In this document: positions 36,001-51,000 of the stretch, piece by piece | Position numbering within the stretch: the stretch's first letter is position 1 | Layout: every line of letters begins with the position of its first letter | Source of the DNA: Nematostella vectensis | Taxonomy: Eukaryota > Cnidaria > Anthozoa > Actiniaria > Edwardsiidae | Assembly (NCBI RefSeq): GCF_932526225.1 | Contig: NC_064034.1 | Coordinates: 7,612,001-7,676,000, forward strand | Direction: 5' to 3' | DNA length: 64,000 nt | Position numbers and translations under genes: made by a program | Notes under the pieces: generated by a model | Databases searched by the model: none | The model's input: the letters and a program-made list of their open reading frames with translations, nothing else | What the model was told of the DNA's origin: nothing

Positions 36001-39000
36001 GGTATTGATTGCGGCCAAATAAAGAAGGCGTTGTTGATCCACGAGCGTATCACTACGAGATACTAACCAATAGTCTTGTCGTAAGAGGAAATGACAACAG
36101 CAAGTTGCGCGGGCTGTAAAGTGTATGAACGAATATCATCCAGACCATCGAAGGTTTCCTCGGACAGATCGGGGGGGACATCGGTGGGGGGCTTGACCTG
36201 GGCGGGGACGAACCCCACCCTGGATGAGCCGCGGCGGATGCCCACTCCTCCTCCACGGGACGCAGCTATGAGGGTACGGGATGAAGGTATTAGATGCGTG
36301 TCATCTCACCCAACCCGAAAAAATGTAGGGGTGTATTTTTTTAAAAATACAGAAATTGTATATATGAAGCAAATCCGGCAATGGCATGACATACGCAGCG
36401 ATAGTTAAAATACATCAGACCCAACAAGGCTTGGCCACAACTGGTGTAATGTGCTTTTAGTCCCTTTAAGCAAGGACCCGCGGTATAAAAGGCGCGGACC
36501 TGCGGATCAAGTCGTCATTCCCGGAGACCACTTGCAGAGCTCCGTAAATATCGAAAAAGCAGAGCCGAAGGTTGGCTTTGATCATTTTACAGTTGAAAAT
36601 AATGTTCTGTATACACAAGGCAATAACGGCGAGCTTCTTTGGAGTGGTTTTCTACGGCAACAACGATAAAAATTGTGACTGAAAAAAAAAAAATAAAAAA
36701 AGTGCGCGCTTGTTTGAAATTACGCTATTGTTTAGAGCGTGTGAAAATAACGAAACCTGAAAACTATTTTGCTTCAAAATCGCTCCATTTTCTATTTATT
36801 ATCTGTCCAGTCACCTGAGAAGATTGAAAATTTAGTTGGTTTTTGCACTGTTGATGTTTAAGACTTTATTTCAAACTTGATGATATCTCTTTTGCTTCTT
36901 TATATGGAGCGCTGCACTGGACGTGGTCTGGCGAAAATGGCGAATTGGACCAGGCGCGCGCTTTTTATATCGCGGGTGCTTGTTTAAGTCTACATTTTTT
37001 CAACCTTGAACATCTAATTGTCAACCCTCTAACTGTCGGTAACTGTTATCGCTAGTCCTGTAACCTTTCTATACATAAGCTCCAGAGAAAGAAATCGTAT
37101 GATCTTATGATCCAATGAGGCGAGAGAGTATTTAAAAAAAACGATAAACCTGAAATAAGTGCCAAGTTAGATAACCACCCGTGGCGCTAATACGAGCTAG
37201 CATTGAGTGTCCAAACCTCGTCCATCCTGCTGGCCCGCAAGATAACTCAACAGTAACTGCCGGCTGTGCTCCAGTACCCGGGCAGTATGGTGTTTAGTGT
37301 CTAGGGCCTCGCGCAACGTCTGGAGACTGGTCCCTACGTCCAGAGGGACCGAGACGAGCCTCATGGCATCAGTGCTACCGCTGTACACGTTGTGCCCCTC
37401 TGGGTCTATATGCACTGCGGGCTCGATAGGCATGTACTCTGTAGGTTTGATGGTGATTCCCTGAGGGGTGCCGGTACCGGGGCAGATGGTGATGTGAGGC
37501 TGGGATGGGCAGGGACCGCCATGGGCGTTGATGCGTTCCATGAGTTTGCGCTGAGCAACCACTACTACTGGCATCAGTGTCTCTGCGTAGCGGCTCCTGG
37601 TGACGGATGGGAGGCGCAGTGTAAGATTCACAGGCAATGAGAGGGGTATGATCGTTTTGATATTCGCATCTTAGTAAAATTTGAAAAAGTAAGAAAGAGT
37701 TGTGATAATAAAAGAACGTAAAAGCAGATAGGAAATCACTAGTTATATAAATCATTTTATGTAAAATCCAGTTAGATTTCTTGAATTTTTTTTTATACAT
37801 ATTTATTGTTCCGTGTACAATTTTTTTTTACAACATCTCTCTTTTTTTACATTCTTCTTTTTACATTTTTTCACATTATACTTATTTCTTTTTTTTACAT
37901 TTACTTTTCTTTTACATTACAAGTACACGGGAATTTACGAATACGTATACACATCACACTACACACAAACACGCGAAGGAGGAGGCAGAGATGCTGCTTG
38001 AGGAGAAAAAAAACATTATTTCAAAAACATTTTCCACTTTTCGTTGAACTGCTTCTCTTTGGGTATTTAATAAACAAATCTATCTATCTATCTAATATTC
38101 GTTTTTCAGCGGTTGGGGCGGCGAAAGCTGCTGTCACAAGTAATTTTCTTGAATTTCAAGCCTCGAACTATTTATCTATATTGATTATTTATTAACCTTT
38201 GCAAGATATACCCTTATGGCAAAGTCTAGTATGAAACCTGAAATTTTAGAAAAAAAATCTCAAAGTGCTTTTAAGCACTTTGACATGTTAAAACATGTCA
38301 AAACGTGGACACGACAGTTAAAATGAACGCTTTCCAATCCAGCTGGAACACTCGATGTGAAGACCTGTTTATTACTTAATACAGTAGATGAAATCATTGC
38401 CAGTGTTCTCTTAGGAAAGATCAAATGCAATGCTGTACATACAGTGAATTTGAGATATGCAACAAACGCTCGATTGTTCACAAACCTGCTGAGCGCGTTG
38501 AACCTGAGCGCGATGTCGACAGTCCGCTCCCACTTCTGTTCGTAAAACAGCATCTCCACAGTGTACATTACGAGCCGGCGAAGCCAGCGCGCGTCCAGAA
38601 TAGTGGTATTGTCAAGCGGTATCTCAAAGCGTAGGCTGGCGCCTCCCCTCTCGTCTTCCACGCCGCCCATCAGTCCAGATGACTCGGTGATGTCCAGGTC
38701 GCCGGCTTTAAGCTTTTCACGCTACAAAACAAAATAATCAGGTCACAATGGTGATATGAGAGTAGTGACAGTTTTTAGTAATTGTTGATATGTTGAGATG
38801 CTCTCGCCGGTTTTGAGTATTGCAAAGTGCAAATGTTCTGATTTTTGCATACTTACTGCATTCCGAGATTTCTTTAACATAATAAGTCGCTTCACGCAAA
38901 AAGGGCCTTAAACAATATGCAGTTCTTTTTATTGCAGGCCAATTTTCAAACATTCCCTCAGCGTCGCCTTAGGATGTTATCAAAGGCTCTGTGAGCCAAC

Positions 39001-42000
39001 ATTTGCGAATACAAATGTATTTTTTTAGTTATTTTCTTATGTGCATAAAAGATACACAGGATAGTGAACAAAGCATGACCACATCCAAGATGCTAAGAGC
39101 ACATAAAAATGTCCTTCTACCTTTTTTTCTTTTCGATGTCATAACACACCAAGAACAGTATAATTTATTCTTATAAAAAAAGAAAAAGAAAAAACACTAA
39201 AAATAGCGCTATCAATACCCCGCAATAATTGATCACCATACTGTCATACAATGTTACTTATGCATGTTAACATTCTAGAAGGGCGCAAAATCGTTATTCG
39301 ATTAATACGCGGGGGCTATGTGTTTGTACGAGTTTTGTTTGATATTCGTTTAGTTCTAATTTAGCTGATTGTAAAGAATTGAAAAAAATAATTTATAGAA
39401 ATCTATCCTCTTCTATTTTGTAATTCGAACAGAGGCTTTTTTTCTTATTACCCTGCATAGAGACCCAGCTAACAGAACCTTTACCTCATGTTTCTTGGAT
39501 TTTAAAGTCGCAGTTTTGGCTAGTCGCTTTTTCAGCACAAATTCAAACAAACAACGCGAATCGGCAAGTACTAAAACAAAGATAATTAAAAGCTTTGCTA
39601 GCATTTTACTTGTTTTGTTTGCAAACTAACAACTTGAATTGGACTGAACCGTAGAAGATCGATTGACATCAGTGACGAAGGCGCATGCACACGCTAAGCG
39701 AAGGCTTTTCTTCGCACATCGAAGACCGGAAGTTGAAAACCGAAAGTTTACAGGATGATCTAAGGATTGTTGTGTTTCAAAAGCACAGAAAGACCACAAA
39801 AAGTTTACGAATGATCCATCCGAAGATCCAGTATATAGAACAATTCGAGAAGATAGAGCAATTTCAGATTTTCCGCAACAATGGACAAGAATTGTGTTTA
39901 ACCCTAATGATACGCATCGCATCCACACCACACCACGGCATCACGTCAAGTCACTTCAGATCACTTCACATCACGTCACATCATATTACAAGCCCTTACT
40001 TTCTTGTTCTGATCTGCGTCAAGTCTGACTTCGTCCTGAAGATGAACCATCATGTCCAGCAAACAGTCGACAGCAGTGAAGAACGGTCTCCACAGAGCCG
40101 CCCTTAGCAGGTCTATATCAGCGGCTCCCTCAGCTTCATCTGTCAGGCGGAGAAGGCCGGCGGACACGCGCTGTAATACCGTCTGAGTGGCGTTCCACAA
40201 GGATCGACACGCGTTCTGTAGCATGGCCCAGTAGCGGCCGCGATGGGCAAGTACCTTAGGAATGGAGAGTAAATTGTGGTATATTTCCGTAGCGATCGCA
40301 AATAACCGAAAATGTGTGTTTTGGTATTTAGCTTAAGCATTCACAAGGGTTTAAGTTTATCGATGGTGCCGTAGGTCAGTAGGTACAACGGTTCATAACC
40401 GACAATAAGAGGCAGGAGAATGTGACGTGAGAGTAAGTGAGTGTGTGACATGAATATCATTGGGCTGCGCGATCAGTGCAATAGCAAACACATTACATCT
40501 TGCACTATTCAACCACTGTGTAATACAACCATATGTACACGTAGACCCGAAACTTAACATAGGGTATGCAATGGGCACTACTGGCAATGGCAGGACTCAA
40601 AGTTTTTTTTTTAGGCGTATGTATGCGGCCAGTTTCTTTTCTAGTCGCAACGTTTAACTTTTAGTCCAAAGAACAAAGCTTGGATTGGCTGTATAACGAA
40701 CAAATGGCACATACAACCTTTGCTGGCGATCTCGTTTCCTTTCTTTTGCTGCTGGGATATCGAGAAGTTATTTTTTTTCAATCATTATCTGAAACCCCCA
40801 GTACCAGATGCCTGTCAAACTTTACAATATGCAACCACACTAAATGCCTTGGATGTGTCACATGTATCCCTCACAGCTTTATTCACTGTGCAAACATTTA
40901 CACGTTTACAGCAACACATTGCCATCACATCTTGAGTACTTACTATTGATCGACAGAGGTTGGAAAACACGTTGCCGAGGTAGAAGAGCGGTGCGCGTGT
41001 CACGACTACATTCACTGTGCAAACATTTACGCGTTTACAGCAACACATTGCCATCACATCTTGAGTACTTACTATTGATCGACAGAGGTTGGAAAACACG
41101 TTGCCGAGGTAGAAGAGCGGTGCGCGTGTCACGACTACATTCACTGTGCAAACATTTACACGTTTACAGCAACACATTGCCATCACATCTTGAGTACTTA
41201 CTATTGATCGACAGAGGTTGGAAAACACGTTGCCGAGGTAGAAGAGCGGTGCGCGTGTCACGACTACATTATCCTTCTCGCTACTTGTAACGGCCGTCAC
41301 GCGACTACCAGCCCTATTACAAGACAGAAGATGTATGTAATGTGAATCTTGGCGTTGCCTAAAGTACGGTGACTTTCGCAATTTTAAAATGGTCCAGGGC
41401 TGATAATTGACCATGCCAAGTCTTTCTGTCTTCTCCCAAGTTAGACAGTGTCCAAGGGAATAATAATAACCTTCAATCTGCAACATCTCCCTTGCTCCTC
41501 AATCAGTTTTGGAGGGCGAACAATAACCTAGCAGCTGTCCGCATTTCTGGCTGAAAAATCGTCTGTAACCAATAATAATCGGGTGGAGAGGGTTGGAGGT
41601 TGTTCGTGTGAGAAGTGTCCCACTTAATTTTGTTGGGATTGTAGAATTGAATATTATTCATGTTTTTTCGTTTTTTGTAAGTAAGACAGTGTCCAAGGGA
41701 ATCACCTTAGTGTTTCCGCTTGCGTCGCAGGCTGGGAAGGTCGTGCCATAGTGCGCGTGTGGTGTCCAGTAGTGACCGCTGGCGATGCGTACGGCGGCGC
41801 ATCCATGGCATATCCGCTGAAGCCCATGAAGGGGTCAGGGGAGTGGCCCACTGAGGTGCCAGCCCAGGATGTGATGAACGTCCCGGATGTGGCAAAGCTG
41901 AACCAATCAGGATCCATCAAGGAAGGTCTGAGGGTGATATCAAGTATTAGTGTTCGAAGTCTGTATTGCGCCGACGGACAGAGCTGAATAACGTATGTGC

Positions 42001-45000
42001 ATGCGCGTGCTCTGGCAAAAACAAACACAACACAACACTGTAGTTTTGAATCGTTCGAGTAAAGGTGCGAAAGTCTGACTTCAGTGGCTGTTTTGACTAA
42101 GTGTACACCATACTGTACAAAAGATGACAGATTTTGATAATGAGGGAGTCATAAAGAAAATTATAGCCTTAGCTTTGCGTTAGTTTTCTTAGCATCCGCT
42201 AAAATGTAGCAGTTCACCAGTAGAAAGCCGCAATTTCAAAACAAAAAGGCTAGTTTAACCGCGCGGTACTGGAACTAGTCTTGCGTTTTTCAGCACTGTC
42301 CTCGCGACGCCGGTAAGAAGTTGATTGCGCGCACTCATTTTATAAAGCAGACAGGGGAATTATGTCTCAAATAAAACTTAAAAAGGCAAGTGGTATCGCT
42401 TGGCAAACGAAGTGAAGTATAAGAAAATGCATTTTGTTAAAAGGCGGACTAGCAGGACAGCAATAAATAAAGCGTTAAAAAAAAGAATCCAGAATTGCAA
42501 ACAATAATAGATTGAATATTCTGGGAAGGGTAGGCGGACTAAAAGGCCCCTTACAGGAAAAAATACTTCAAAGAACTATCAACTTTAAAGATCAGAGGTG
42601 AAGTGTCTACCTGTACAAAGGCTCCAAATCGTTGGACAATGATCCAGTCTTATCTAAGAACAACTCCATGTTACAGATCGCAGTGAGGTAGTTCAACTGA
42701 AATACAACAAAAGAGAAACAAACAAAATGCATGAGTTGAAAGTGAAGTAGGTTTATTTTGTATAGGACACAATTCATGGATTCGACATATCAAGTGGAAA
42801 AAAGGTCACGCACTCGCGCTCATATTTTCTAGCAGAAGTGCCACAGAAAAATCATCATGTTATGCATTTAATTTGCACATGTAGTTTTAACTTTTCCCGC
42901 GCTAAGGTCGAAATTTTATGGTTCTTTAAATATTCCAGGCGTATTACATGGAGGGCAAAACAAACTCATGTGTAATTTCTATAAGTTTTATTGATTTTAC
43001 CTTCGACGAAGGGAAAACTCATGAGAGACCTTCGAAATCGAAGATCAAGTGCAATACAGAGAGCGTTGACGTTCTCTCCAGTAGTCTTTCTGATGTTTAC
43101 TTTATTACCTGCACTCGCCAAGGTAACTCCTCATTGCTGACAGAACGAAGCTTGCGACGCCTCTGAGAGGAGCGCCAGAAGTCAGGAAGGATCGTCTGCA
43201 TCCTCTCTACCGCCTGCAGAAGTATCGAAGAGAAATCCGGGGTAACGCATAGTGCGTCACGCAATAACGACATGCAACTTTCAGTCACATGTGCGTCACA
43301 AAACACGACATCCGTCACACAACATGGGTGCCCAAACAGCCACGATATGAGGTATTCTTTACACAACGTATGTGATGGAATATCAACGAAGTATCGGTCA
43401 TAACGAGGCGTTATTCATCTGACGTCCTACACGCCACATAACGCAGAATCCGAAGTAACAGTTACACGACGCACGCAAAGCAGATGCACGCACATAAACA
43501 CACATCTATTCGATACCTACATAGTACCATACTTACGATTGCAAAGTTTATCTCCTCATCGGTCTTTCCTTTATATTTTCGAGCCTTCGAGAGCAAAATA
43601 GAATATCGTGACACGTCTTGCTCACAGATGTCATATAAAATTCTCATAACTTCAACAAAGATAAACTATACACCACTGTAGGGAGAACCGCTATTCAGAT
43701 CTTACGGATTAAGGGATTAGATTCTCTCACCTTCCTGGACATGATACTCGGGACCAGCGACTTTGGTTTGGACGTCCTGGCTGTCTCTAGTTTAGTTCTG
43801 GTGCGGATCTCGTCCGGGTCGTTCAATTCTCTCTCTGCTGCCTCACTTTTCTGCGATTTTTGAGGTGGCTTTAGAGAAAGAAAAAACATGTTTTACGTCA
43901 ACAACAACTGAGACTATGACAACAACTATTTTAAAAAGCAACAGCATCAAAGCAGCATTACACACAAGAAATAAAATGCGATATGTGATTTGAAATTTCT
44001 ATGATGGAAGTATTTGGAGGGTTTGTATTGTCCATGAATTCATTGTAATATTGCTATACTTATGTTGTGGACTCAATAACGTAAAAAAAGTGTGCATCAT
44101 CTAAAGCCAAGAAGGGCATTTTAAATACCTTGCCAAACTCAACAATTGCCATGGCAAACTTCTTGATCTTTTCGTCTTCAGGACCGATGGCTGTGGCAGC
44201 CGTGCGAACGATCGTCGGCTTGTTGGCTAGCAGCAGCTCGTTTCGCCTGGAGAACACAAGTGGAGAAAACAAAAATCGATATTTTCTACAGGTGTCTTTG
44301 TCATAGCCAGTCATTTAAGGCTGGTTCCCTTACAATCGTCATGACCGGGCCGGTAAACCAAGGCGGGGAATAACTTGTTCTGGGTCGCGTCATTTTCTAA
44401 GGCCCAATTTTCACGACGCACTCCGCTATACCAAACATAATTGTTCGGATTGCGCAGATGGACAGTTCAAATTCTGTATCAATTAAGATCAGCACGCTAG
44501 AACAGAAAAAAAAACAACAGGCAAACACCAAACGTTGAGCTCATTTTGTGCTGAATCATAAAACATGTTCTCATTCGAACAACGACTACAACGTTGGTGC
44601 AACGACTGTATCAACGTGCAAGCGAATGCATTTCTTATCAAATAGACAAAAATGTTTGGCGCAGTAGGAGCGCGTAGTATTCGGGTTCAGGTTCGGCAAG
44701 GTGTGATAATGACGTAGGAATCGTGCCTTCGGTTCGGCAAGGTAGGAGCGCGACATAAGTCAGGCCTTAAGTTCGACATAGCAGGAGCGAGACGTATGAA
44801 TCAGGCCTTAGGTTTATTGCGACGGGAGCGCAACGTAGGAATCGGGTATTAAGTTTGGTATAGGAGTGCGACGTATGAATCGGGTTTTAATTTTGGTGCG
44901 ACGTTAGCGCGACGTACAATCGGGTCTTAAATTTGGCATAGAAGGAGCGTGACGTAAAAAAAGGGTTTTAGATTTGGTGCGACAGGAGCGTGTTGGATGA

Positions 45001-48000
45001 ATCAGGCCTTAGGTTTGCTGCAACAGGAGCGCGACGTATGAATCAGGCCTCAGGTTCGGCAAGGCAGGAGCGCGACGTATGAATCGGGCATTACGTTCAG
45101 TATAGCAGGAGCGCGATGCATGAATCAGACCTTAGGTTTGGCGCGACAGGAGTGCGACGTATGATTTTGGTTTAAAGCACCAGCGCACAAATCCTCAGTT
45201 TAAGCAGAAGATTGCTCAATTGCTCGCGAGACGTAATTTCGTTCGATCAACGTCCACACACTGTGAGTTGTTGGACCCGCGAGGCAGTGAGAAAAGTGCA
45301 CGTGTGGATTTTTTTTTTACCGTGTGCGCCAGGCTCACCTGATGACCCAGGTCATGGCATCGTGCGTCCAGTCCAGAGCGGTTTCCATCATCCCTTCATC
45401 GATGGCTTTAGACAGTACTTGGACAAAGAATCCGAGGAACCGCGTACGGCGCTTGAATTTCAGCACTATAAACAAGATCATGCACAAAACAAGCATGAAA
45501 CAACGACACAAAATAACATGGTAATGATGTAAGGATATTTTTGGAACACGACAATAGATAGGTAGATAGAAATCACAAGTACAAAGCTCAAATTAAAGCG
45601 AAAAGACCAGGAGAATAACAAGAAAAAATTACATTACCTTGAGATTCTTTGATGGGAGAATTATAAAGAATAATAGGGAACAGAACAACTGTGGCATATG
45701 GAATTAATACATATGACATATAAATGTATAGACCATCAGGAAACATCATCACTTTCCCAAATCTCAAAGAATATGGCGAGAAAATAAGACTTATTGTTGG
45801 CGAGTATGAAAGGCCAATACAAGAAAAAGAAATAGAACATCTTCTTTAAATAGAGCAGAGAAAGAGGTAACATATGAGAATCACTTTGACGAGTTCACAG
45901 AGACCGGGAAACTATGCATAACGGAGTAAACTGATAAGAAGTTTGGAAAGTGATGATCAGAAGGGAAGAATTACCTGTTACAGAAAAGGCTGACGAACTA
46001 CTTGATTCTTGGGTGTTGATGTTTTAGTATTTAGCAAAAGAATAAAAAGTAAAACTTTTATTAATTATATCACATTGGAGGAAAAAGCTCGAGAAAACCA
46101 GTAGTCTGAGTAACAGAAATGCTCAGAAATTAGTTACTATCAAGTGTGACCTACTCCGTTCATGAAAGAGTACAGAAAAAGTGGTATGGGTGACTGTACT
46201 TGAAAGAGTATAGAGAAAGGATAGCAAGTGAGATAACACCTAAGAACTTGAGTTAAAGGTGCACAAAATAATGAGAACGTTCTATCAGCTTCACATAGTG
46301 AAAAAAAAAAACAAATCGGTAAAAAGACCAATGTTTCAGGGACATTGGGGTGGAAAAAAGCAAGTGTACCATTAAAATTTCATTTTTACAAATATGTTTC
46401 CACCAATATAGATAGCAATGTCAAAAATCAATTTCATCTCTAGTAAGATAAGTAACAAAAAAATGACACGAGGATACATTTCATTACTCATGCCAACGTT
46501 CTCAATTTATTCGGCCCTGTTGGATTGAACTTAAAAAACCAACAGGGTTCGAGAGCTAGCCGACATGCAAGAAGGCTTTATTATTATTTCTTTTTTTAAC
46601 CCAGATCTGCTCCCCAAGGTGAAACATGCCCAAGGATAATTAGAAGATAATTAGAAGGAGTACATCATAAAATCAAATCAAGGCGATAAAGCGGTGATAA
46701 CATAAGTAAGAGGGTAGGCTATAACGATTCACAGATGAAACATGGGCAAGACTGATATAAGAGTTCTAAGAAATTTAGATGTGTTGAAGTGCAATGAGAA
46801 TAATAAGCATGCAAGAAAAAGAAACATGCAACATGCTCAAGGCGTCCACAGATAGGGCAGGATCAATCCAGAGGATCAAGGTCATCACCGATGTACGAGA
46901 CTAAATCTTCTGATTGAATAGTACTTGCAAACTCCATGATCTCAAGCTCTAGCATGAAGTCATCTTAAGGGGGAAGAATGGCAAGAGTCAGTACAGAGAA
47001 GAAAGACTGAACGTTATCTCTTGAAAGAAAACTGGATTGAGATTAGTGAAACAAAAATGTGAGGAAAAGATGAACAGACTGAAAAGACAAATGGCAACGA
47101 AAAAATCAATTCATGACATTATTCAGACATTACAGTGAGGACACACAAAGCGGGTTATGACTGCAACCTTCAGAACAACCAAGTTTCAAGTTTTAATACA
47201 CGTAAAAACGGTGCAGCCAACAAGAATATCGATGCCTACCACTGTTTGTTGTTTCTCATTGGTTGAACAAATTAACTCGTTCAAATGCCGGACTGCGATA
47301 GCTCAAAGTTGTTCATAGCCTTTTTGTTGTGATCTCGTTTATCACGGGAGCATTGGACGCGATGCGTCTTACCTTCGAAGTAAGCGTCTTTTGTTGGTAG
47401 GCTGGCGATGTAGGAGTAGAGCAGATTGGGGTCCTCGGTACCCATCAGCTCTTCGTCATCTCTATGCAGTGCTGTGAACAAAAAAAAATGTTACGACAAA
47501 GGATGATTGCCCTATTGATAATTTAGCTTGTTCGTGCTGTGAACAAAGATAACATGTTACAACGAAAGAAGATTAAAGTGGTTGCATTTCCAAAATTACT
47601 GCCCTATTGATATTATGGTCATACAAAAAAAAATTGGGCGTCGACGAGAAAATCGGAGGCACTACACTTTCTTCGTGGGGTTTATTCGAGGAAAAATAAA
47701 CTTGCCAGCAGGTGTTGTGCTCGACTGGTCTCCTCCCCAAACAAACAGAAAAACTCCAATTTTTACAGTGCAATAAAGGTAGAGAAAGAATTTAATGAAT
47801 ATTCTCTGGGAGGAAACAGCTTAGTTAGCCCCCAGGCTGGTTAATTCGACCGATTCTAACTCCTTTTAATTCTCTAAATAAACCAACACGTTACTATACC
47901 TTTCTGGCTGAGCTTCATAATGTAAGCCTCAAGGGCCTTCATCTCCTCCAGATTCACATCCCCCGGTGCTTGCTGGGTATCTTTGTCCACTGCTTTACCC

Positions 48001-51000
48001 CTCGGCGGCTTTGGCTTCTTCACCACCGGCTTCTTCTTCCCTGGTGGTCCTCCCACCATATTAGCCGTTGCCATGGCAGCAGCAGCTTGCATGGTTGTCA
48101 TGGTACCGGCACTGTCCGGTGCTGTATCCAGGTTAAGCATCTTTTTGCCGAGTTCAATGATGGCACCAGATATCCCTGGTTCTCCCCAGCTGTGCAATGT
48201 CTTCAACAAAAGTTGATAAAAAGTGTCTGGATTGTTTTTGATTTTGAGAAAAAGACATTTTTTTTGCTTTTGCTTATTTCTCTCGCCCGCGCATAATCGG
48301 TTCCTCCTATGCCCTCTACGCCCTGGGTACCCCAAGAAGGGGACAAAAGAGATACAAACAGACATTCTACCTTGGCGATGAAGTATGTCATTGTGGCAAT
48401 CATGTGTGACAAGCTGTCAGAGATGGCGGTCTGTCGGCGATGACGGGTGAGAGAAGGGACTTCTTGCAGCACAGCATGGCAGCGAAGCAGTATCTAAAAC
48501 AACAAAGGAACAAACAAAAACTTAAAAGTCAGGGACTGACAAATGGCACAAAGAGCAAGATATATATCCCCCGTACGATAACTCGAAGCTTCTAACTGTT
48601 TACTGTGGTTCACCAAGAGAGCCAAAGGGCCCGAACACTGGACTAACCTGTATAACTGGTTTAGCTGCTATGTGCTGGTGCACTATGGGAGCCAAAGGAC
48701 CCTAACACTGGACTAACCTGTATAACTGGGTTACATAGCTGCCATCTGCTAGTGCACCACGCACGGGAGCCAATGACCCCAAACACTGAACTAACCTGTA
48801 TAACTGGTTTAGCTGCTATCTGCTGGTGCACCACGCACGGGAGCCAATGACCCCAAACACTGAACTAACCTGTATAACTGGTTTAGCTGCTATCTGCTGG
48901 TGCACCATTGGAGCCAAGAGGCCGTAACACTGGACGATTGCTTGTAAAGAAAGCGCAGTGTCATTCAACCAGCCAGCCACCTGGACAGCAAGCAGCAAGC
49001 GCTCACACTCAGCCAAACGCGCCACCTGCAGGAAGATATCAATTACATACTGCGTCCTGGATAATGGAAAATATACTGTTGTTCGAGGGAAAGTATGGAA
49101 TTTGACGCTGCGTTTTAGCTAGAAGGGAGCAATCATGCTTACTATTAACGTGTTCAAACCCTTTTTTGCACCTAAAAGCCTATTTACATAAGCAAAAGAA
49201 ACGTAGATGTAGGGGATTGCTTGCCGGGCGTGTTAATCAGGAGAAGAAACCTTTGGAAGCGCCTACAAGTGCCAGTGTGGACGAGGGAATAAAAAGTAAG
49301 GTGTTTAGGTTCTGAGCGCACCTGTCCGTTGTAAAGTGGTCCACTATCGGACAGCGAGTTGCAGTACAAAAAGCCTTCACGGATGCTGAAGTCTACAGAG
49401 ATGAACAAGGTCTGCAGGAACTGGCGAACCAAGATGGGTGAAGACTCGAAAAGGCGGTCCTCATTCAACCTGGGAACACGACCATCAATATCAAGATAAT
49501 CCAGTGAAATATCGCCGTAAACAAAGAACGTACATATTATATATGTTAAAACACATCTACGTAAAGCCATCACAATGATCGAACCCATAAACCCCAAACT
49601 AACGTCTTCAGTTTAATCTTGATGTCACTGTCCGCCTTTTTGATTCGCAGTTCTTCTTCAGTCGGTTGACGGACCGTGACAAAATGATCCCACAGGACAG
49701 TACATGCCACCTTGGCCACACTTGGAATGTTAGCAATGTATGCCGTCTGGAAAAAAAAAAAATAAACCACACTCTATGTAAAGTACTATATTATCGAGAC
49801 AAGGGCGAAGGAAGTACTGAATCAGACACCACAGTAGGGGTACGGCGGGGATTTCAGTACTCTCACTTACTCATCTTATGCTTTTCTTATGTCATTTTCT
49901 CCAGCCCCTAAATATTTGGAATCGCTAAGTAGAAAAAAAAACTGATAACGGCTGCATTGCCGAAATGTCGGCAAATCACCACTCATTAATTCTAAATGTT
50001 TATTTATTCTTAGCATCCAATGAGATCCTGCACAGAACCAAGCAACACTACCCTTTTACCTACTTACTCAGGGCCGTAGCAGGGGCTGGGGCATTGGTTG
50101 GGCATTAAGATATTATAAGGAAATGTCTTGTAGGGCGTGTCTGTGTCCCCACACCTTTCTTGATTTTTTATATACCGTCCCGCCCCCCCCCCCCACCCCC
50201 CAAACAAAATATTTCGAGGTCTGCTGTGGCTCTATTACTCTGTGGCTTTCAGTAGGAGGGATACTTAATGGGGTAATGGAAAACGCAATAATATGAGTAC
50301 AGCTAACCGCCTATACGTTGCACTGTGCCCTACTATACTATTTTCCCTGCTGAGGAGGCTAAGTTCCTCATATAGTACCTGCGCCAGATACCCCCAGGCC
50401 ATGAGCGTAGGCAGTGGGTGTGTCGCCAGCACTGGTCTGCTACTGGATCCAATAGTCTTGCCAATCAGCTGCCCCTGACGGTTGTACGCTGCCACCGCGA
50501 ATACATACTTCTCATTTGGTACCAGGCTCTTGACCATCAGGCGGCATTTGTCGGTGGCGGGGATCTGGAAAGAGTAGACAGAATCGAATACGGAAATCAC
50601 GCAGCGGTGTGCGCGTGGTAGTCAGCATGTACAGCTATGAAGACGCGATCAATTAGTAATTTTCACAAAACGATTATCTGAAAAACATTACTAAAATGTG
50701 ATACATAATCCCCCAAAGCATGCTAAACTAATAAAAAACGTTATCGATAAATTATTGATAAAAAATATTGATTTCTAATCATGCCACTTCTTCGCAAGAG
50801 GCTGGCTAACCAAAAGGCACTGAATGTAAAGCCGTCGTTCCTTAGAATGACGGAGGCTAGAAAGTTGTTTAGTGGTTGACTAAACGACTTGAATGTCATA
50901 ACGGGAAACACGACATAGTATGCGTTGTGCACAATTCGCAAGTTTTGCAGTGTATACTAACCTCCTCCCCGGTCCCAGGTAGCTGGTAGTCGTTCAAGCG

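Noticed and set aside
39413-39604. 63-codon minus-strand ORF with a signal-peptide-like start
   Set aside because: Lys/Arg-rich remainder without cysteines or domain, inside a CFAP54 intron, no splice partners.
40844-41290. 148-codon plus-strand repeat ORF
   Set aside because: Antisense shadow of the exon 34 triplication.
46512-46556. Terminator-like hairpin
   Set aside because: A short inverted repeat in a eukaryotic intron. No reason to assign a terminator.
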